From: an uncultured Idiomarina sp. | Lineage (GTDB): Bacteria; Pseudomonadota; Gammaproteobacteria; Enterobacterales; Alteromonadaceae | Assembly: GCA_946885915.1 (NCBI GenBank) | Contig: CAMPHF010000008.1 | Span: forward strand, 68,585 to 132,584 | Length of the DNA stretch: 64,000 nucleotides | Direction: 5' to 3' | In this document: positions 61,091-64,000 of the stretch, in pieces | How positions within the stretch are numbered: position 1 is the first letter of the stretch | How the letters are laid out: each line of letters starts with the position of its first letter | Program-made: the position numbers and the translations under genes | The notes under the pieces: model-generated | Seen by the model: the letters and a program-made list of their open reading frames with translations, nothing else | The model's database searches: none | What the model was told of the DNA's origin: nothing

Positions 61091-63529
61091 TTAGAAGGTA
61101 TACGTCACTTCAGTGAAGTAATAACCACCATTAAAGCCGAATGGTGCATTGGTATTTGGATAAATGAAAATACCGTTAAAGCTATTTTCTGGGCGCTGCT
61201 CATCAGGATATTCGTCCAATAAATTTTGCACCCCAGCACGTACACTTAAGTTATCTGTCCATTGATACCGAGTCGACACATCGACCACCCATTTACCGCC
61301 AAAGGTGGTTCTATTACTCGTATTCTCTAAGGTGTAATCACCAAAATAGTTAAACCCTAAATGATGACTCCAAGCACCAATATCATGACTAAAACTCAGT
61401 GCACCACTGTGTTGTGGCACCGACTCGGTCATCCGAGTTTGCTCCACATTGTCGAATAGCTGTGCCTGCAAGCCATCTAACAGCGGTGGTAAATTAATGG
61501 CATCAATATCGGTGTTGTTATACCCATAAGTTAGCTGGGCCCGAAGTTGTCCATAGTTACCCAAGTCGAACGCTTGAGTAGCAACGATATCAAGTCCTTG
61601 CGTAGTGGTATCAACCGCATTAACGAAGAATCTGGCGTTGTCTGCACCGGTACTCGCTAGTGCTTGAGCCACTTCGGCGGAGTCTGCAGGCGTTACGTCG
61701 CCCGACAAAATGATCCGATCGTCAATTTGGATTTGAAAAGCGTCAACTGTTAAGGTGAAGCCCTCATAATCGTTGTACACAAAACCAGCACTTACGCTTT
61801 GCGATTCTTCGGGTTGTAACTGGCCGATACCTAGAGCCTGCGTGACCGGGCTGATATTATTGAAGGTACCTGATTGTTCAGGCTGTAAGCCTTGTCCATC
61901 ACCGCGATCAACAAATAAGGTAGAGACGTTCGTGAAGTACAATTGCTGTACGCTTGGCGCGCGAAACCCAGTATTCACAGCCGCACGAAACGCAAAAGCA
62001 TCAGTGAAATCATAACGACCCGAAAGTTTCCAACTGACGTTTGAACCAAAGTCAGAGTAGTCTTCATAGCGAATCGCAGCGCCCCACTGGAATTGCGTGG
62101 TCAGCTGGTTTTCGGCCTCAACATAAACACCGATATTGTCACGGCTTTGATTGGTTTCAGATTCGGGTCTGAAACCAGTAAAACCTTGGCTACCAACTGG
62201 CTTGCTAGCGGTTGGATTAGGTAAGCCTTGGTAACCACCATCTATATATGAAGCAGGTTCGCCAGCCTCAATTTTATAGCTATTTTCGCGATAACTAATA
62301 CCTGCAGCAACGGCTAAGTCAGAGTTATTTACAAATGGAATAAAGGTTGACGCATCGAAGGTGACATTTGCTTCTTCGTTAATCAAAGTGCCTGCATCAA
62401 ACTCCGTGGGCGAAGTTGGCCCAATAGAGGCGTTAATCGAATTTTCTACGCGATATTGGAACTCACTGCGACCATAGCCAGCACTTAAATCTAATTGCCA
62501 TGAGCCCAACGCCCATTCGTAACCTGTGTATAGTGATTGATCTTGAGTTTCCGGTGTTAATAGCGGCAAAAAGCCATCAGGATAGACCTCAGGAATATTG
62601 TTGTCTTGTAACGCACGACGATAGAATGCGCCGGATTGTGAGGTTCTATCGCTCACCCCACCAAAGGCATACAAGGTACCGTCGCCTAGCGCGTAATCAG
62701 CATTAATGAAGAGTGAGAGATTGTCGTACTCTGCATCACCAACATGCCAACTATTACGGTCGAAAGTTGCTTCACGTGGATCAGGCTCACCATTGATCAG
62801 AGGGTACTGTTGACGCGGATCGATACCTGCCCGATTAGTTTTGTTTTTATGATGAAATTCGCCAGCGACGGTTATCTGGCCATCATCACCAAGCGCTACA
62901 CTTGAGCTACCTTGAACTTTATATTGCTCACCATCGCCTTCATAAGTTTGGCCCGCAGTCACACCGATTTGGCTCGCATCGTTTTCATCTTTCAAAACAA
63001 TGTTGATGACACCAGCAATCGCATCCGATCCATATAGGGCCGCAGCACCATCACGTAAAACTTCAATTCGCTTAATGGCGGAAATAGGAATAGCGTTCAA
63101 ATCGGCGTTAGAACTACCACGCCCTGTCGTTCCGTTTAAATGTACCAACGCACTGCTATGACGTCGTTTACCGTTAATAAGTACCAACGTATGGTCGGGA
63201 GACAATCCCCGTAATGATGCCGGACGCACGGCATCAGAACCATCGGTAATTGAGGAACTTGGGAAGTTAAAACTAGGCACTGCGTACTGTAAAGCGCGCG
63301 CAGTTTCGGTAATTCCCGCGGCGGCTAAGTCTTCACCGCTAATAATATCTACAGGCGCGCTACCATCGGTCGCACTGCGTACGGCTAAACGGGAACCAAC
63401 AACTGTAATACGCTCTTCCGCGTCGATGGCGGGTTGCTCTTGTGCAGATGCGGTATTCGTCAACATTTGGTGGGTGACTAATGAGCCCAACGCGGTCATT
63501 ACCGCGACATTCAGCTTGTTATATTGCAT
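61091..63529 (-). CDS. TonB-dependent outer membrane receptor
   Basis: 812 aa from ATG 63529 with GGAGAG 6 nt upstream (a GTG lies 3 nt earlier). A signal peptide (to ~SAQEQ) precedes the TonB-box-like ERITVVGSR, the plug domain (~50-170: DIISGEDLAAAGI, LRGLSPDHTLVLINGKRR, IKRIEVLRDGAAALYGSD, GVINIVL) and a beta-barrel that ends TEVTYTF. The plug is of the large siderophore/carbohydrate class, but the ligand cannot be named. No Fur box was found. It ends in a good terminator. Confidence 0.93.
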   Translation of the reverse strand: MQYNKLNVAVMTALGSLVTHQMLTNTASAQEQPAIDAEERITVVGSRLAVRSATDGSAPVDIISGEDLAAAGITETARALQYAVPSFNFPSSSITDGSDAVRPASLRGLSPDHTLVLINGKRRHSSALVHLNGTTGRGSSNADLNAIPISAIKRIEVLRDGAAALYGSDAIAGVINIVLKDENDASQIGVTAGQTYEGDGEQYKVQGSSSVALGDDGQITVAGEFHHKNKTNRAGIDPRQQYPLINGEPDPREATFDRNSWHVGDAEYDNLSLFINADYALGDGTLYAFGGVSDRTSQSGAFYRRALQDNNIPEVYPDGFLPLLTPETQDQSLYTGYEWALGSWQLDLSAGYGRSEFQYRVENSINASIGPTSPTEFDAGTLINEEANVTFDASTFIPFVNNSDLAVAAGISYRENSYKIEAGEPASYIDGGYQGLPNPTASKPVGSQGFTGFRPESETNQSRDNIGVYVEAENQLTTQFQWGAAIRYEDYSDFGSNVSWKLSGRYDFTDAFAFRAAVNTGFRAPSVQQLYFTNVSTLFVDRGDGQGLQPEQSGTFNNISPVTQALGIGQLQPEESQSVSAGFVYNDYEGFTLTVDAFQIQIDDRIILSGDVTPADSAEVAQALASTGADNARFFVNAVDTTTQGLDIVATQAFDLGNYGQLRAQLTYGYNNTDIDAINLPPLLDGLQAQLFDNVEQTRMTESVPQHSGALSFSHDIGAWSHHLGFNYFGDYTLENTSNRTTFGGKWVVDVSTRYQWTDNLSVRAGVQNLLDEYPDEQRPENSFNGIFIYPNTNAPFGFNGGYYFTEVTYTF

Positions 63530-63743
63530 CACTATCTCTCCACTTGCTTGTTAGTTATCAATATACCTACGCATATATTAATCAAGTGGACTTTAACTCG
63601 TTATAACCCTTTGTTCTTTAATGTATCCAGCGGTTATCTAACTCCACGCTACTGCATCGAATGAAGCGCCGGTGGTGTGAAGCGCTGCGCTATTCATTAT
63701 CCCACCTGCCGTGATAACAGCAGGCTACCTTTGGCGCAGACAT
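63530..63743. other. AT-rich intergenic region upstream of the TonB receptor
   Basis: 214 nt between the receptor start and the rrn terminator. I see no gene or RNA here. AT-rich blocks near 63558-63580 may hold the receptor promoter, but no single -35/-10 pair stands out. Confidence 0.5.
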
Positions 63744-63772
63744 AAAAAAACCCCAGCCGCGAGGCTGGGGTT
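63744..63772 (-). terminator. rrn terminator (distal)
   Basis: On the minus strand AACCCCAGCC (63763-63772) pairs with GGCTGGGGTT (63749-63758), with the tetraloop TCGC, followed by seven Ts (63744-63750). It is a strong intrinsic terminator downstream of the 5S region. Confidence 0.85.
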
Positions 63773-63780
63773 CTTCTAAA

Positions 63781-63803
63781 TTAAAAGTCTGGCGGTGTCC
63801 TAC
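63781..63803 (-). repeat. Second copy of the 5S 3' end (23-bp direct repeat)
   Basis: These 23 bases are identical to 63951-63973, covering the last ~17 nt of the 5S gene plus 6 nt beyond. The rest of a 5S gene is absent. Each copy is followed on the minus strand by its own terminator, which fits a former tandem 5S gene replaced by other sequence. Confidence 0.75.
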
Positions 63804-63808
63804 ATTAC

Positions 63809-63893
63809 GCAGGGCTTCCTGCCCTGCACCCTCCGGGCCACCACGGTGTGGTGTTCAAAATCGTTCCAGACGATTTTGTCACATGTCCATGTG
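63809..63893. repeat. Four-hairpin cassette between two rrn terminators
   Basis: Four short perfect stems lie head to tail: GCAGGGC/GCCCTGC (63809-63827), CACCAC/GTGGTG (63839-63853), AAAATCGT/ACGATTTT (63857-63877) and CACATG/CATGTG (63880-63893). Loops are 2-5 nt. It sits where a second 5S gene body would be. I know of similar short structured sequences near rRNA and tRNA genes in Alteromonadales but cannot confirm it here. Confidence 0.6.
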
Positions 63894-63912
63894 CGAGTAG
63901 AACAACACCAAT

Positions 63913-63943
63913 AAAAAATCCCCCGCACCTGAGTGCGAGGGAT
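63913..63943 (-). terminator. rrn terminator (proximal to 5S)
   Basis: On the minus strand ATCCCTCGCAC (63933-63943) pairs with GTGCGGGGGAT (63918-63928), including one G-U pair, with a 4-nt loop, then TTTTTT (63913-63918). It lies ~14 nt after the end of 5S. Confidence 0.85.
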
Positions 63944-63956
63944 TATTTTATTAAAA

Positions 63957-64000
63957 GTCTGGCGGTGTCCTACTCTCACATGGGGAGACCCCACACTACC
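63957..64000 (-). rRNA. 5S ribosomal RNA, 3' end
   Basis: The minus strand reads GGTAGTGTGGGGTCTCCCCA, then TGTGAGAGTAGGACACCGCC and AGAC. This is the 3' third of gammaproteobacterial 5S rRNA (E. coli GTAGTGTGGGGTCTCCCCAT then GCGAGAGTAGGGAACTGCCA). The gene and the rest of the rrn operon lie beyond the right edge. The exact 3' end is estimated. Confidence 0.93.

Noticed and set aside
63530..63600. Fur box before the TonB receptor
   Set aside because: No GATAATGATAATCATTATC-like sequence was found. An inverted CCACTTG/CAAGTGG pair about 40 bp apart is too short and distant to call.
63800..63994. 64-codon frame on the minus strand
   Set aside because: It runs through the 5S 3' end, a terminator and the hairpin cassette, so it is not a plausible protein gene.

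Overview
The window reads as one continuous stretch of housekeeping chromosome from a gammaproteobacterium, most likely an Alteromonadales member of the Idiomarinaceae type (Idiomarina/Pseudidiomarina). The reasons are the pairing of panB-panC with a PLP-dependent PanP, the PbpB/HrpB/PepB/SfsA/DksA/GluQ/PcnB/FolK gene order shared with Escherichia, Shewanella and Vibrio, and the balanced base composition. I see no prophage, insertion sequence, CRISPR array or tRNA gene. The genus is inferred from gene content, not from a search.

Layout. 1-1.5 kb (minus strand): start of an M1 aminopeptidase, a ribbon-helix-helix protein and an SPFH membrane protein, headed by two copies of an 8-bp palindrome that look like an operator. 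1.6-4.5 kb (plus): rsmE-gshB-yqgE-ruvX. 4.5-5.8 kb: an unrecognised pair, a 96-aa protein and an exported papain/transglutaminase-like protein. 5.8-7.3 kb (minus): a PIN-PhoH ATPase. 7.5-23.3 kb: rapA-rluA, a DUF3530 gene, djlA, the cell-wall-recycling pair murU-amgK (minus), then the lptD-surA-pdxA-rsmA-apaG-apaH operon and a chemoreceptor. 23.4-30.3 kb: tyrS, mepM-anmK, pepQ, erpA, a DUF6776 gene and hemJ. 30.4-35.1 kb: pyrB, hemL, mrcB. 35.1-45 kb: hrpB and pepB (minus), then sfsA, dksA, gluQ, pcnB, folK, panB, panC (plus). 45-51 kb (minus): panP, a TrmB-like methyltransferase, yadH-yadG, ubiX, mpl. 51.3-55.3 kb (plus): fbp, ppa, then an ABC transporter with a histidine-rich permease loop and a DUF3299 protein. 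55.4-60.9 kb (minus): a six-gene run led by pspA under a sigma-54-type promoter. 61-63.5 kb (minus): a TonB-dependent receptor. 63.7-64 kb: the 3' end of a ribosomal RNA operon (5S end, two terminators, and a four-hairpin cassette beside a second 5S-end fragment).

How the genes fit together. Envelope building is prominent: LptD and SurA (outer membrane), PBP1b and MepM (peptidoglycan), and three recycling routes (AnmK, AmgK-MurU, Mpl). Pantothenate supply is grouped (PanB, PanC, and PanP for beta-alanine). Haem and iron-sulfur functions (HemL, HemJ, ErpA) lie close together. RNA metabolism is covered by RsmE, RluA, RsmA, PcnB, GluQ, RapA, HrpB and RuvX.

The points most worth a second look are the probable AUU start of pcnB, the tandem-palindrome operator before the SPFH/RHH operon, the sigma-54 promoter of pspA, the 5S-tail hairpin cassette, the exported Cys-His-acid protein with its 96-aa partner, the TrmB-like paralogue, and the His-rich ABC/DUF3299 cluster.
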